This document shows, piece after piece, positions 12,052 to 18,669 of a DNA stretch of 64,000 nt. The DNA lies in the NCBI RefSeq assembly GCF_026283945.1, contig NZ_JAPDPC010000001.1, positions 2,294,001 to 2,358,000 of the forward strand. The letters run 5' to 3'. This stretch comes from Dyella humicola (GTDB lineage: Bacteria; Pseudomonadota; Gammaproteobacteria; Xanthomonadales; Rhodanobacteraceae). The notes beneath the pieces are model-generated. The model ran no database searches. It was not told where the DNA came from and saw only the letters and a list, made by a program, of their open reading frames with translations. The first letter of the stretch is position 1; each line of letters starts with the position of its first letter. The position numbers were made by a program, and so were the translations under genes.

Positions 12052-13587
12052 TCAGCCTCCCGACTTCATGCGCGCCGTGATGAGCGCCGCCACGGCATAG
12101 CCCATGGCAAGGATGAACGCGGACAAGATTTCGCCCGTGCGGCAGATGCCATCGGATGGAAGAATGTTCATGCCGAGATACTCGATGGGTGCGAAACCGG
12201 GGCAAACGCCATGCCCGCCGAGGAAACCGGTGCTATCCAGGCCCGCGAGGCCATCACCAGTGCCAGAACCTGAGCCCTCGGAGAAGACCTCATCCGGTGA
12301 ATGATCGTCACCTTTGGACCGATCTGCGCCATCGAAGTCGGAAGCCTTCAGGCCTTGCTTGTCGCCCTGGCAACGCACGTGGTGCATATCGATGGCGATG
12401 GCGCCAAGCAGCGGATCACCGGCTACCGAAGGATCGCCGTCACACGACGCACCGATGTAACGGTCGTTGCACAGATCACCCGGCTTGCAATCGGGCTTGC
12501 CCGTGCCAGTCGTAGGCGGCCCAATGTCGCCCGTTTTCTGGCCGCTCGTAGAGGTCTGCCCGCCCGGGTTCGTGTACGTGTTCACCGGCACGGTGATATT
12601 GCCGCCCGTGCTCGGGTTGGCTTGCGTGTAATTGTCCGTGTTGTTCAACGAACCCGCAGGATCGGGAATGTTTCCACTCGGTGGACGCGGCGCGTTAGGC
12701 GAGCCAGCGCACACCGTCGAATCGCCCGACGACGCGCAGCCGCCCGTGGAATTTCGTGCCTGCGAACCGGGGACGCAGATTTGCGAGCTACCCACGGTTG
12801 CGCAGTATTGATCGCTCGCCGGGTCGTAGCAGCTGCCGCCGCCGCAGGTTTTCGGCGCGGGCGTCGTAGGCGGCGTGGAGTCCGGCGAAGGAGGCACGGG
12901 AAGCGGGTCCGGCTGGCCGCTGGGGTTCTTCCAGCCGTTGCCAGCACCGCCGCTGCCGTCACACGTATCGCCGCTTGGCGCGAGCGTTCCCGCGGTATGC
13001 CAGGAGCCCCACTGATTCGACGTGGGCACGCCTGACGGGGTGAACGTCATCGTGCAGGAAACGGTAGTGCCCTTCCCTGTGGGAACGCCGCCCTTACACC
13101 ACGTCATCGTGCTCGTGATCTTGCCGGCGAAGCCGCCCGACATACCCGGCGCATTTGCCGTACACGGATTCGACGGCACCGAATCACACGGATAACTGTA
13201 GCTGTTGTAGATCGTTTTTCCGTCCGGGTAGAACAGCGTGATGTAACAACTCGCCGGAACCTCGACACACGCGGACCCCTGCGCTAGCTGCGCATTGACG
13301 GTCTGACAATGCGCCATTGCCTCCGAATAGCTCGGATACGGAGTCGCGGCGCGGACGGGTTCCGAAAACAGGCCCGCTGCCAGAAACACAAGCAGCGGTA
13401 GCAGTGTCAGCGCACCAAAACTGCCGCGAACATGAGGTAAGCCAAAAGAACGATATAGCCGGCCATGCGGATTCCTCCAAGGTGTGGGGGCTGCTGTCAG
13501 CCGGGTTCGGCGAGCCGAATCCCGGCAGGCAGACAGCAGCCCCACGATGCGGCGGATGGCCGCGAGTGCGGAAGCGACCATCCTCAT
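12052..13587 (-). CDS. pIII-like adhesin, prophage B; start uncertain
   Basis: The frame is open for 511 codons from ATG 13587, but its first 60 codons run through the coat-gene terminator and the tiny gene at 13407-13466, so they are doubtful. A signal peptide (LTLLPLLVFLAAGLFSEPVRA) begins near 13410, where a CTG overlaps the tiny gene's stop in CTGA, the same overlap style as elsewhere in these phages. Mature part: cysteine-rich N-domain (SCYITLFYPDGKTIYNSYSY, very like A), Pro/Ser linker, GGCASSGDSTVCAG block identical in style to A, NTYTNPGG and KTGD linker, different C-domain and a membrane anchor at the end. Confidence 0.8.
   Translation of the reverse strand: MRMVASALAAIRRIVGLLSACRDSARRTRLTAAPTPWRNPHGRLYRSFGLPHVRGSFGALTLLPLLVFLAAGLFSEPVRAATPYPSYSEAMAHCQTVNAQLAQGSACVEVPASCYITLFYPDGKTIYNSYSYPCDSVPSNPCTANAPGMSGGFAGKITSTMTWCKGGVPTGKGTTVSCTMTFTPSGVPTSNQWGSWHTAGTLAPSGDTCDGSGGAGNGWKNPSGQPDPLPVPPSPDSTPPTTPAPKTCGGGSCYDPASDQYCATVGSSQICVPGSQARNSTGGCASSGDSTVCAGSPNAPRPPSGNIPDPAGSLNNTDNYTQANPSTGGNITVPVNTYTNPGGQTSTSGQKTGDIGPPTTGTGKPDCKPGDLCNDRYIGASCDGDPSVAGDPLLGAIAIDMHHVRCQGDKQGLKASDFDGADRSKGDDHSPDEVFSEGSGSGTGDGLAGLDSTGFLGGHGVCPGFAPIEYLGMNILPSDGICRTGEILSAFILAMGYAVAALITARMKSGG
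13407..13466 (-). CDS. Tiny membrane protein (pIX-like candidate), prophage B
   Basis: 19 residues (MAGYIVLLAYLMFAAVLVR) with a strong GGAGGAA ribosome site six bases upstream. It is the positional counterpart of 4584-4664 in A. The combination of a strong ribosome site, conserved position and a single membrane helix supports a real gene despite the size. Confidence 0.6.
   Translation of the reverse strand: MAGYIVLLAYLMFAAVLVR
13487..13543 (-). terminator. Long hairpin terminator after the coat gene of prophage B
   Basis: GGGGCTGCTGTC (13487-13498) pairs with GACAGCAGCCCC (13532-13543). Nested inside, GCCGGGTTCGG pairs with CCGAATCCCGGC (one bulge). It lies between coat and adhesin genes, as in prophage A, and should reduce adhesin relative to coat-protein expression. 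No T-run follows, so it may act as an attenuator or RNA-stability hairpin. Confidence 0.75.
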
Positions 13588-13591
13588 TGCC

Positions 13592-13837
13592 TTAACCGCC
13601 GCGACGCGGCAGCTTGGACGCCTTCATGCCCAGGATGGCACCGGTCATGGCGACCGACACCAACAGGCCCGCAGCGACGCCGGCAGCGATCTTGGCGAGC
13701 ACGTCGGTCACATCGACCTCATCACCCGCAGCGAACGCCATGCCGCCGAACGCGACCAAACCACTACCCACAGCCACGCGGCGGCAGGTGTTGTCGAACT
13801 TCTCACGCGCAACCTGCGCAATTGCCTTCAGCTTCAT
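13592..13837 (-). CDS. Major coat protein (pVIII-like) precursor, prophage B
   Basis: 81 residues. Basic N-terminus, signal segment VAVGSGLVAFGGMAFA, then an acidic mature start (AGDEVDVTDVLAKI), a membrane helix (AAGVAAGLLVSVAMTGAIL) and a basic end (KASKLPRRGG). The order and charge pattern match filamentous major coat proteins although the sequence is unlike that of A. A GAGGTG ribosome site precedes it. Confidence 0.85.
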   Translation of the reverse strand: MKLKAIAQVAREKFDNTCRRVAVGSGLVAFGGMAFAAGDEVDVTDVLAKIAAGVAAGLLVSVAMTGAILGMKASKLPRRGG

Positions 13838-13851
13838 AAATCACCTCTCGT

Positions 13852-14040
13852 TTAAGCCCGTCGAGGAAGTTTGGACGCCCAAATGACCACGCAGCCCGCA
13901 ATGATTGCGAACCCGATCATCTGGCCGTCCGCCGCCGAGAGCGACGGGAATACGCTCGGCGGGGGTTCTACCCATGCTTGCTGCATGCAGGTCTGCGACG
14001 CCGGATCGAACTGCACGCATGTCAGAACCGGCGCGGCCAT
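13852..14040 (-). CDS. Small virion protein (pVII-like candidate), prophage B
   Basis: 62 residues from ATG 14040, which overlaps the ssDNA-binding stop (TAATG). Polar N-part with two cysteines, SVFPSLSAADGQMIGFAII shared with 4088-4288, one membrane segment and the ending SKLPRRA. The last residues recall the SKLPRRGG end of the coat protein next to it. Confidence 0.75.
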   Translation of the reverse strand: MAAPVLTCVQFDPASQTCMQQAWVEPPPSVFPSLSAADGQMIGFAIIAGCVVIWASKLPRRA

Positions 14041-14324
14041 TACGCTGCTGCTCGCGTTGCGGCCTTCTCTTCGACGCGCACGAGCTTGTAGCTGCGGGAC
14101 ACTTCGATATCGCCGTATTCGCCCGCGTAGAAGCTCGCGGGCGTCAGGGTGTAGACGCCTGCCGGGTAAGGCGGCTGATGCTCGTCCAGGGGCACGCGGC
14201 ACGGCTGCGGGAAGTCGTTGCCGTTGTCGATCGCGCCGGCCTGGTGGCGGAACACCTTGCCAGCGGCTTTGCCGCTGCCGTTGCGGGTGTGAACGTTGTC
14301 GGACTTGATGAGAATACGGATCAT
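14040..14324 (-). CDS. Single-stranded DNA-binding protein (pV-like), prophage B
   Basis: 94 residues, the same length as in prophage A. Overlaps Rep by four bases (ATGA). The shared block YGDIEVSRSYKLV near the C-terminus matches A; the N-terminus differs (MIRILIKSDNVHTRNGSG). It is expected to bind progeny single strands and help limit Rep translation. Confidence 0.85.
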   Translation of the reverse strand: MIRILIKSDNVHTRNGSGKAAGKVFRHQAGAIDNGNDFPQPCRVPLDEHQPPYPAGVYTLTPASFYAGEYGDIEVSRSYKLVRVEEKAATRAAA

Positions 14325-15382
14325 GGCGATAGCTCCATGCGGCCCTCGATGGCCGCGTTAATGACAGATGCCCCGAACGGGTTGGATTTGAGCCACGGCG
14401 GGGGCGTCTTTTTGGCGACGTGGCGAGAAATGAACCGGGCGAATAGCTCCGGCTCCGGAAGATGCTCAGCGAGCAAATTGATCAGGCTGCCGTACTGACG
14501 GCGTGCCCAGCGGATCGAGTGCGCGAGGTTCGATGCGGCGCGAACCTTGGATGTCCGCATGCGGCTGCACACGGCCTCGATCCAGTATTGAAGCGGCGGA
14601 TAGTGGCCGACGAGGTAGGCCACCGGATCGGTCAGCACGTCAAGCGGGATATCGCGATACGCGGAGCCGAAGCGTGCTTCCCAGCGCACCCAGTTAACCC
14701 CTTCGTCATCGTCGCGTGCGCCCTGCTCCCTGCCCTTCTCGTAGACGACGAGCTGCTGGTTACCGGTGTTCTTGCCGATGTAGACGGATTTGCCGCTGCC
14801 ATCGTCCCAGCCAACCACCTGCAAGGCAGGTGGCCGGCCGGACGTGGTGAATAGCCCTTGGCCGTGCCACTTGATGGCGTGCTCAACGTTGTAGCGGCCC
14901 TCGTAGTCGTCGTGTGCAACGTCCACGCGGGTAATGCGTGCGCGGAGTGCTTCGAGACGTTCGCGGACCCTGCCCCACGCCGCGACGTGGGCGCAGCCCG
15001 CGCCTGTCATCTGGATCATGATGGTGTGGTGCTGCCGTTCACCACCGAAGGCAATGAGGCCACACGGCTCGGCTTCGGGCGTGTGCAGCTTGAAGTGGTG
15101 ATCGTAGAAATGGCGGAAGCCGCCACGACTACCATTGACCTCGATGCCCAGGCCCAGATGGCTGATGAGCATCTGTGCGACTTCGCGCTGTGAGTCTTCG
15201 TGCTGCGCGTCCAGGCCGGAACACATGGCCTTGTCGCCGTCGAGCATTTCCTTCACCGCATCAAGCGGCAGAGTCACCGTCAGATAATCGATGATCGCGG
15301 CTACGCGGTCCTCGGACGGCGGGATAACCGGGGGAGACTTTAGTCCCTTGTTAAACGTCGGGACCACAGCGGCGGCGCTCAT
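14321..15382 (-). CDS. Phage replication initiation protein (Rep_trans, pII-like), prophage B
   Basis: 353 residues from ATG 15382, which overlaps the preceding stop as ATGA. GTG 15388 is an alternative. Motifs: IIDYLTVTLPLDAV near 35, QMTGAGCAHVAAWG near 125, ARITRVDVAHDDYEG near 150, KSVYIGKNTGNQQLVVYEKG near 205, VRWEARFG, and LDVLTDPVAYLVGHYPPL. These match prophage A in order and spacing. It should nick the double-stranded form at the plus origin. Confidence 0.9.
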   Translation of the reverse strand: MSAAAVVPTFNKGLKSPPVIPPSEDRVAAIIDYLTVTLPLDAVKEMLDGDKAMCSGLDAQHEDSQREVAQMLISHLGLGIEVNGSRGGFRHFYDHHFKLHTPEAEPCGLIAFGGERQHHTIMIQMTGAGCAHVAAWGRVRERLEALRARITRVDVAHDDYEGRYNVEHAIKWHGQGLFTTSGRPPALQVVGWDDGSGKSVYIGKNTGNQQLVVYEKGREQGARDDDEGVNWVRWEARFGSAYRDIPLDVLTDPVAYLVGHYPPLQYWIEAVCSRMRTSKVRAASNLAHSIRWARRQYGSLINLLAEHLPEPELFARFISRHVAKKTPPPWLKSNPFGASVINAAIEGRMELSP

Positions 15383-15579
15383 GCGCACACCGCCAATTCG
15401 AAGGCCCAGGAGCTTTCCTGCTCGGCACGCTCCGCGTACACGGCGGCGCTCGACCAGTCCTCAACGGAGACGTAGACGGATTCGAGAGTGAGTGCCTTCT
15501 CACACTCGACGGCACAGAGCACGATCTGATCGCGGTTCATGCCCTGCCCCAGCAGGCCTTCGGTTAGCACGATGCTCAT
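15379..15579 (-). CDS. Small acidic early protein, prophage B
   Basis: 66 residues: MNRDQIVLCAVECEKALTL then a run rich in Glu and Ala (DWSSAAVYAERAEQESSW). Starts and ends in ATGA overlaps with its neighbours, so it is translationally coupled in the early operon. It occupies the slot of the membrane protein 2584-2724 of A but is unrelated. Function unknown. Confidence 0.65.
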   Translation of the reverse strand: MSIVLTEGLLGQGMNRDQIVLCAVECEKALTLESVYVSVEDWSSAAVYAERAEQESSWAFELAVCA

Positions 15580-15695
15580 GCGCGCACCCCTGCCAGCGTG
15601 GCGCGCTGACGGGCGGCAAGGTCGCGAAACGGGGAGACGATGGTGCCGGCCCAGAAGGCGGCGAGAACGAACGGGAGTGCGGCAAGAACGTCCAT
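15576..15695 (-). CDS. Small membrane protein, first early gene of prophage B
   Basis: 39 residues: membrane segment LAALPFVLAAFWAGTIV, then RDLAARQRATLAGVRA. Same length and pattern (FWAG, RDL, TL-x-GV) as 2468-2587 of prophage A. It is the first gene after the early promoter. Confidence 0.7.
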   Translation of the reverse strand: MDVLAALPFVLAAFWAGTIVSPFRDLAARQRATLAGVRA

Positions 15696-15711
15696 GAGTG
15701 CCCTTAGTCAA

Positions 15712-15768
15712 TGTCCCGTATCACGGGACAGTGGGCACATGTATAGTGGTACGGGACACCACTGTCAA
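15712..15768 (-). promoter_or_regulatory. Prophage B early promoter and operators
   Basis: On the minus strand the -35 TTGACA (15763-15768) and -10 TATACA (15740-15745) have a perfect 17-bp spacer. The spacer itself is the near palindrome GTGGT-GTCCCGT-ACCAC and contains TGTCCCGT. Further along lies the perfect palindrome TGTCCCGT-ATC-ACGGGACA (15712-15730), downstream of the start point. Repressor bound to either would block the early operon. On the + strand TATAGT (15742-15747) could serve the repressor gene. Confidence 0.8.
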
Positions 15769-15780
15769 CAGGTGAGGGAC

Positions 15781-16134
15781 ATGACCGCCACACTAACGCT
15801 GCTGGACAAGTACAAGGTCGCTAGCTCGATCACGTCCGATAATGCCTGCGCCGTTTCTCTAGGCGTCTCCAGGCAAGCGGTGAGCAAGTGGCGGAATGGG
15901 GAAAATCATCCCGATGCGGACATCATCGAAGTGATGTGCGCAGCCACCGGGGAATCGCTGGCCCATTGGCTTCCCCGTATTGAAGCGGATCGAGCCCGGA
16001 GCCCGGCGGTTAGGAAAGTGTGGCTTCGACTTGCACAAGCGGCTGCCGTGCTGACCCTTGCTGTGGGGCTATTCCCTGCCCACGCGCATGCAAGTTCTTA
16101 CGCCCATAATTCGGGCACTCTGTATATTATGTAA
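15781..16134 (+). CDS. Prophage B repressor, Xre-family HTH; ends inside dif site 3
   Basis: 117 residues from ATG 15781 with GGTGAGGG upstream. HTH around AVSLGVSRQAVSKWRNG, then NHPDADIIEVMCAATGESLA and a hydrophobic tail AAAVLTLAVGLFPAHAHA, as in the A repressor. The last codons CTG TAT ATT ATG TAA are the central region and XerD arm of dif site 3, so the stop codon belongs to the att site. With the XerD arm of site 2 (TTATGTCAAAT), as expected in the circular phage, the stop disappears and 38 more residues follow (SNYVSRLARLFRHALARFGS and onward). Confidence 0.88.
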   Translation: MTATLTLLDKYKVASSITSDNACAVSLGVSRQAVSKWRNGENHPDADIIEVMCAATGESLAHWLPRIEADRARSPAVRKVWLRLAQAAAVLTLAVGLFPAHAHASSYAHNSGTLYIM

Positions 16135-16137
16135 AAT
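16110..16137 (+). other. dif-like att site 3 (outer end of prophage B)
   Basis: The XerC-side arm TTCGGGCACTC (16110-16120) is diverged, presumably the phage's own. The central TGTATA (16121-16126) and XerD arm TTATGTAAAAT (16127-16137) are canonical. This mirrors site 1, where the XerD-side arm is the odd one. Site 2 and site 3 differ in the XerD arm by C versus A, which decides whether the repressor frame stops. Confidence 0.85.
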
Positions 16138-16592
16138 TATGGGTGGCCGTATCAGGAGGCTCACACGGAGCTTTAGGCGTTCCCTGATTTGGTTTGGCCT
16201 TCGCCTCGCTTCCTCTGGGACACCCCAGTTCCTGCAAGAACCGGCCCATATCCTTTAACTGGACGTTCGATCCCCGTTCCCTGACCTTGCGCGCGCTGTC
16301 TGGGTTGACCATCACTGTGCGCGAGATCGCTCAGATGCTCGCGGATCGCCGGGATTGTCGCCACGACTTTGCCGGCGACTGGTCGGGCTGGAAGATGCGC
16401 GGCAACAAACTCATTCCGCCGTTTAGCGGCAGAACTGGCCCCAGGCTAACGCCACAGAACGCCAAGCGATTTCTCGCCTGGGTCAATGACCCGCAGAACG
16501 CATACGGCCCCCCGCAGGCCACCGGACGGCCGTCCACACCTACGGCTTGGTGTACCCAGCACCGTTGGCCTGCACTGCCCTGGTTCTAGCCA
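16138..16592. mobile_element. Relic of a third inovirus end right of dif site 3
   Basis: Sequence after site 3 aligns with sequence after site 2 (for example GCTTCCTCTGG then CCAGTTCCTGCA against CCCGTTCCTGCA) and continues into a damaged DUF3653-like gene. In one frame it encodes LASSGTPQFLQEPAHIL, close to FASSGTPPFLQEAAHVV of phage B. So a B-type phage end, in the same orientation as B, remains here; the rest of that phage is gone. Confidence 0.75.
16248..16589 (+). pseudogene. Third DUF3653-like copy, start codon ATG changed to ATA
   Basis: The frame reads SFNWTFDPRSLTLRALSG, REIAQMLADRRDCRHDFAG, DWSGWKMRGNKLIPP and LTPQNAKRFLAWV, nearly the same as 8469-8789. Where that gene has ATG, this copy has ATA (16248-16250). 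No good alternative start is close; a GTG- or TTG-type start upstream (16194 region) would add unrelated residues. It is now directly downstream of the phage B repressor, so it mimics the operon of the circular phage. Probably untranslated or weakly translated. Confidence 0.7.
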
Positions 16593-16670
16593 CGGACGCC
16601 CCTCTAATGGGGCGTTTTCTTCATGCGTATACTTGGGCCGCCCAGATCGGCCCAGTCAAGGAATGCACCC

Positions 16671-17209
16671 ATGGAAGGATTACTGCTGCTACTGGTCGCG
16701 GCCCTCGTCTTCGGAGCGATCCTCAAGATCGTGGGCAAGAATAAGCGGGCACCCCTGGAAAACGGGGAAAGAAATACGAGTACAGGCAACGCCAGCTCAT
16801 CAACAAAACGGAATGGCTGGTCTACCTCAAGCTCAAATTGCGATTTCCTGGGGCCGTTGTGCTGGCACAAGTCGCCCTTGGGGCGATCATTGAGCCCATT
16901 GCGAAACAGAGCACAAACGGCTCGGAACGCTGGCAAATTGCACAGAAGTACGTTGACTTCGTTATTTACGATCCTTCAACACACAAGGTGCTGATGGTCA
17001 TCGAGGTCGATGGACCCACGCACCAAAGGGCTCGCCAGCAGAAAGCGGACGCCGTGAAGGATGACGCCCTGGCTTCCGCGGGGATACAGGTGGTTCGCCT
17101 TAGCGCAGACCGCTGGCAAGAAGACGCTCTCTTTCAGAATCAGATAGCCCCTACCCCTATGCCAGCGACGAGAAGCAAAGCAGGGTTAGCGAGTGGCGAT
17201 CCGGCCTAG
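16671..17209 (+). pseudogene. DUF2726-type protein gene broken by a one-base frameshift
   Basis: The frame from ATG 16671 gives an N-terminal membrane segment (EGLLLLLVAALVFGAILKIV) typical of DUF2726 proteins. It then goes out of frame near 16745-16772. The domain continues in the frame one base back: KYEYRQRQLINKTEWLVYLK, VLAQVALGAII, FVIYDPSTHKVLMVIEVDG, DDALASAGIQVVRLSADRW, ending at TAG 17207-17209. A single base lost in one of the short runs (ACCCC, GGGG, AAAA) explains it. It could be a real mutation or a sequencing error. DUF2726 belongs to the PD-(D/E)XK-like group; the IEVDG motif is intact. Confidence 0.75.
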
Positions 17210-17304
17210 GCAGCCAGACGGTGCTCGTAGTAAAGCCGGGCCCGGTCATCGAGAATGGCGTACAGCGCTGCTAGATTGTTCGGGTCCGGATTGAGCCAAA
17301 GCGC
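17206..17304 (-). pseudogene. C-terminal fragment of an SRAP (YedK-like) gene
   Basis: About 32 codons on the minus strand end ALYAILDDRARLYYEHRLAA-stop, against ALYDILDDRARPYYEHRLAA-stop of the complete gene at 28328-29296. Similarity stops near 17304. So a second SRAP gene once ended here and was cut, most likely by rearrangement near the dif region. Confidence 0.75.
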
Positions 17305-17454
17305 GAGGCGGCGGCCGACGCAAGCCGCGCGACCACGGTAGCATTCGGATCGACGCGCGCCGAGATGGTGTCGGGTTGCGAGTCGCCGAACGCTCGCACC
17401 TTGAGCTCACTACCCAGTAAATTCGGTAGGAAACCTTTCCATAGGTGAGAGGCT

Positions 17455-18369
17455 ATGGACCGACTCGAAGCCATGAGAATCCTGCTCGCGGCGGTGGACA
17501 CGGGCAGCCTTTCCGCAGCCGGTCGCCAACTGCACATCCCCTTGGCCACCGTAAGTCGTCGTGTATCGGAATTGGAGGAACACCTCCGTATCCGGCTTTT
17601 ACTCCGAGGCACGCGAAAGCTCACCCTGACCGACGCGGGCCGCGAGTACGTCGCCTCGTGCCGGCGCATCCTGGAAGACCTCGTGGAAGCCGAGCGCACG
17701 GCATCCGGTGAGTATCGATCGCCTCAAGGGGAGTTGGTCATCAGCGCGCCGCTGGTCATCGGCCGCCATCATGTTGTCCCTGTGTTGGTAGAGTTTCTGC
17801 GGGCCTATCCGGAGATCCGCGCCCGTATTCAGTTGAGCGATCGCGTCACCAACCTGCTCGAGGAACATGTCGATGTCGCGGTCCGCCTGGGCGAGCTTCC
17901 GGATAGCGACATCATCGCCACGCGCATCGCACTCATCAGTCGCGTGCTTTGCGCCAGCCCTGCCTACCTGGCATCGCGTGGCGTCCCAATGGACCCAAAC
18001 GATCTTGTCTCACACGAATGCATTACCTACGAGGGTTACTCTGCCGCAGACAAATGGGAGTTTCGCTTCGAACGAACTTCCCAGCTGATCCAAGTAGCGT
18101 CGCGCCTCACGGTGAATTCAGCTGAAGCCGCGGTCAGCGCCGCGATCGCCGATGCCGGCATTGCCCGGGTCCTATCGGACCAGGTCGCCGACCCATTGAA
18201 TTCCGGCGCGTTGGTGCGGCTGCTCGAGGCTTTCGAACCAACACCCATGCCCGCGAGCCTGGTGTATCCAAGGCAGCGCCACGTAGCGTTGAAGCTGCGT
18301 GCATTTCTGGACTTTGCAACGCCGCGCCTACGGCAGCGTCTTGGTTATGAAAGTCCGGAAACCTCTTAG
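17455..18369 (+). CDS. LysR-family transcriptional regulator
   Basis: 304 residues. N-terminal winged HTH (MRILLAAVDTGSLSAAGRQL, ATVSRRVSELEEHLRIRLL) and a C-terminal effector domain of the CrgA-like type. A GTGAGAGG ribosome site precedes ATG 17455. The upstream 150 bp hold no divergent complete gene, unusual for LysR; the SRAP fragment suggests the former target was lost. The next gene on the same strand is a methyltransferase 300 bp away, which may or may not be its target. Confidence 0.88.
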   Translation: MDRLEAMRILLAAVDTGSLSAAGRQLHIPLATVSRRVSELEEHLRIRLLLRGTRKLTLTDAGREYVASCRRILEDLVEAERTASGEYRSPQGELVISAPLVIGRHHVVPVLVEFLRAYPEIRARIQLSDRVTNLLEEHVDVAVRLGELPDSDIIATRIALISRVLCASPAYLASRGVPMDPNDLVSHECITYEGYSAADKWEFRFERTSQLIQVASRLTVNSAEAAVSAAIADAGIARVLSDQVADPLNSGALVRLLEAFEPTPMPASLVYPRQRHVALKLRAFLDFATPRLRQRLGYESPETS

Positions 18370-18669
18370 GTCAGGGCCACAGGATGGGAACCGCGGTAGT
18401 TCCCAAAGCGGTGGCGCCAGGTGGTCGCGTCGAAGTGCTCCGGCGAAAACTTCAATTTGTCTACGAGGCTGTCTTGCCCCTCGCTTCAATGAAGCATGCT
18501 TGATCAATCGGTGACGAACGGCCTATGACCTTGGTTCGAGCATCTTAAGTTGTGTTTTTTTGCGTGCATGAGCAGCGTTAAATTCCCTCCTCCACAACAA
18601 CGCACGTGAGCGGAATGGCGCCTCAAAGTCAGGGGTTGGCGCTTTACGACGCGTCCACCTGGAGGGCTT
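18370..18669. other. Intergenic, no gene seen
   Basis: No supported frame. It ends with GGAGGGCTT, the ribosome site of the methyltransferase. A promoter could lie here but no clear hexamer pair stands out. Confidence 0.4.

Larger units (their letters stand above)
8352..16126 (-). mobile_element. Prophage B, complete inovirus integrated at dif, opposite orientation
   Basis: About 7.8 kb between dif sites 2 and 3. Its gene order matches prophage A but runs on the minus strand: repressor (divergent), two small early genes, Rep, ssDNA-binding protein, virion proteins, coat protein, terminator, pIII-like, DUF2523, Zot. It then has extra material (about 9.2-10.55 kb) with two genes set among palindromic repeats, and the distal pair. 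Proteins are only distantly similar to those of A, so it is not a duplication. It has no integrase. Confidence 0.9.

Noticed and set aside
12301-13035. Long + strand frame in the pIII-like gene of prophage B
   Set aside because: Same mirror effect as in A; no ribosome site and low-complexity composition.
2027-16126. The two prophages as a duplication of one phage
   Set aside because: Coat proteins, operators, early genes and adhesin tips differ strongly; only plan and a few motifs are shared.
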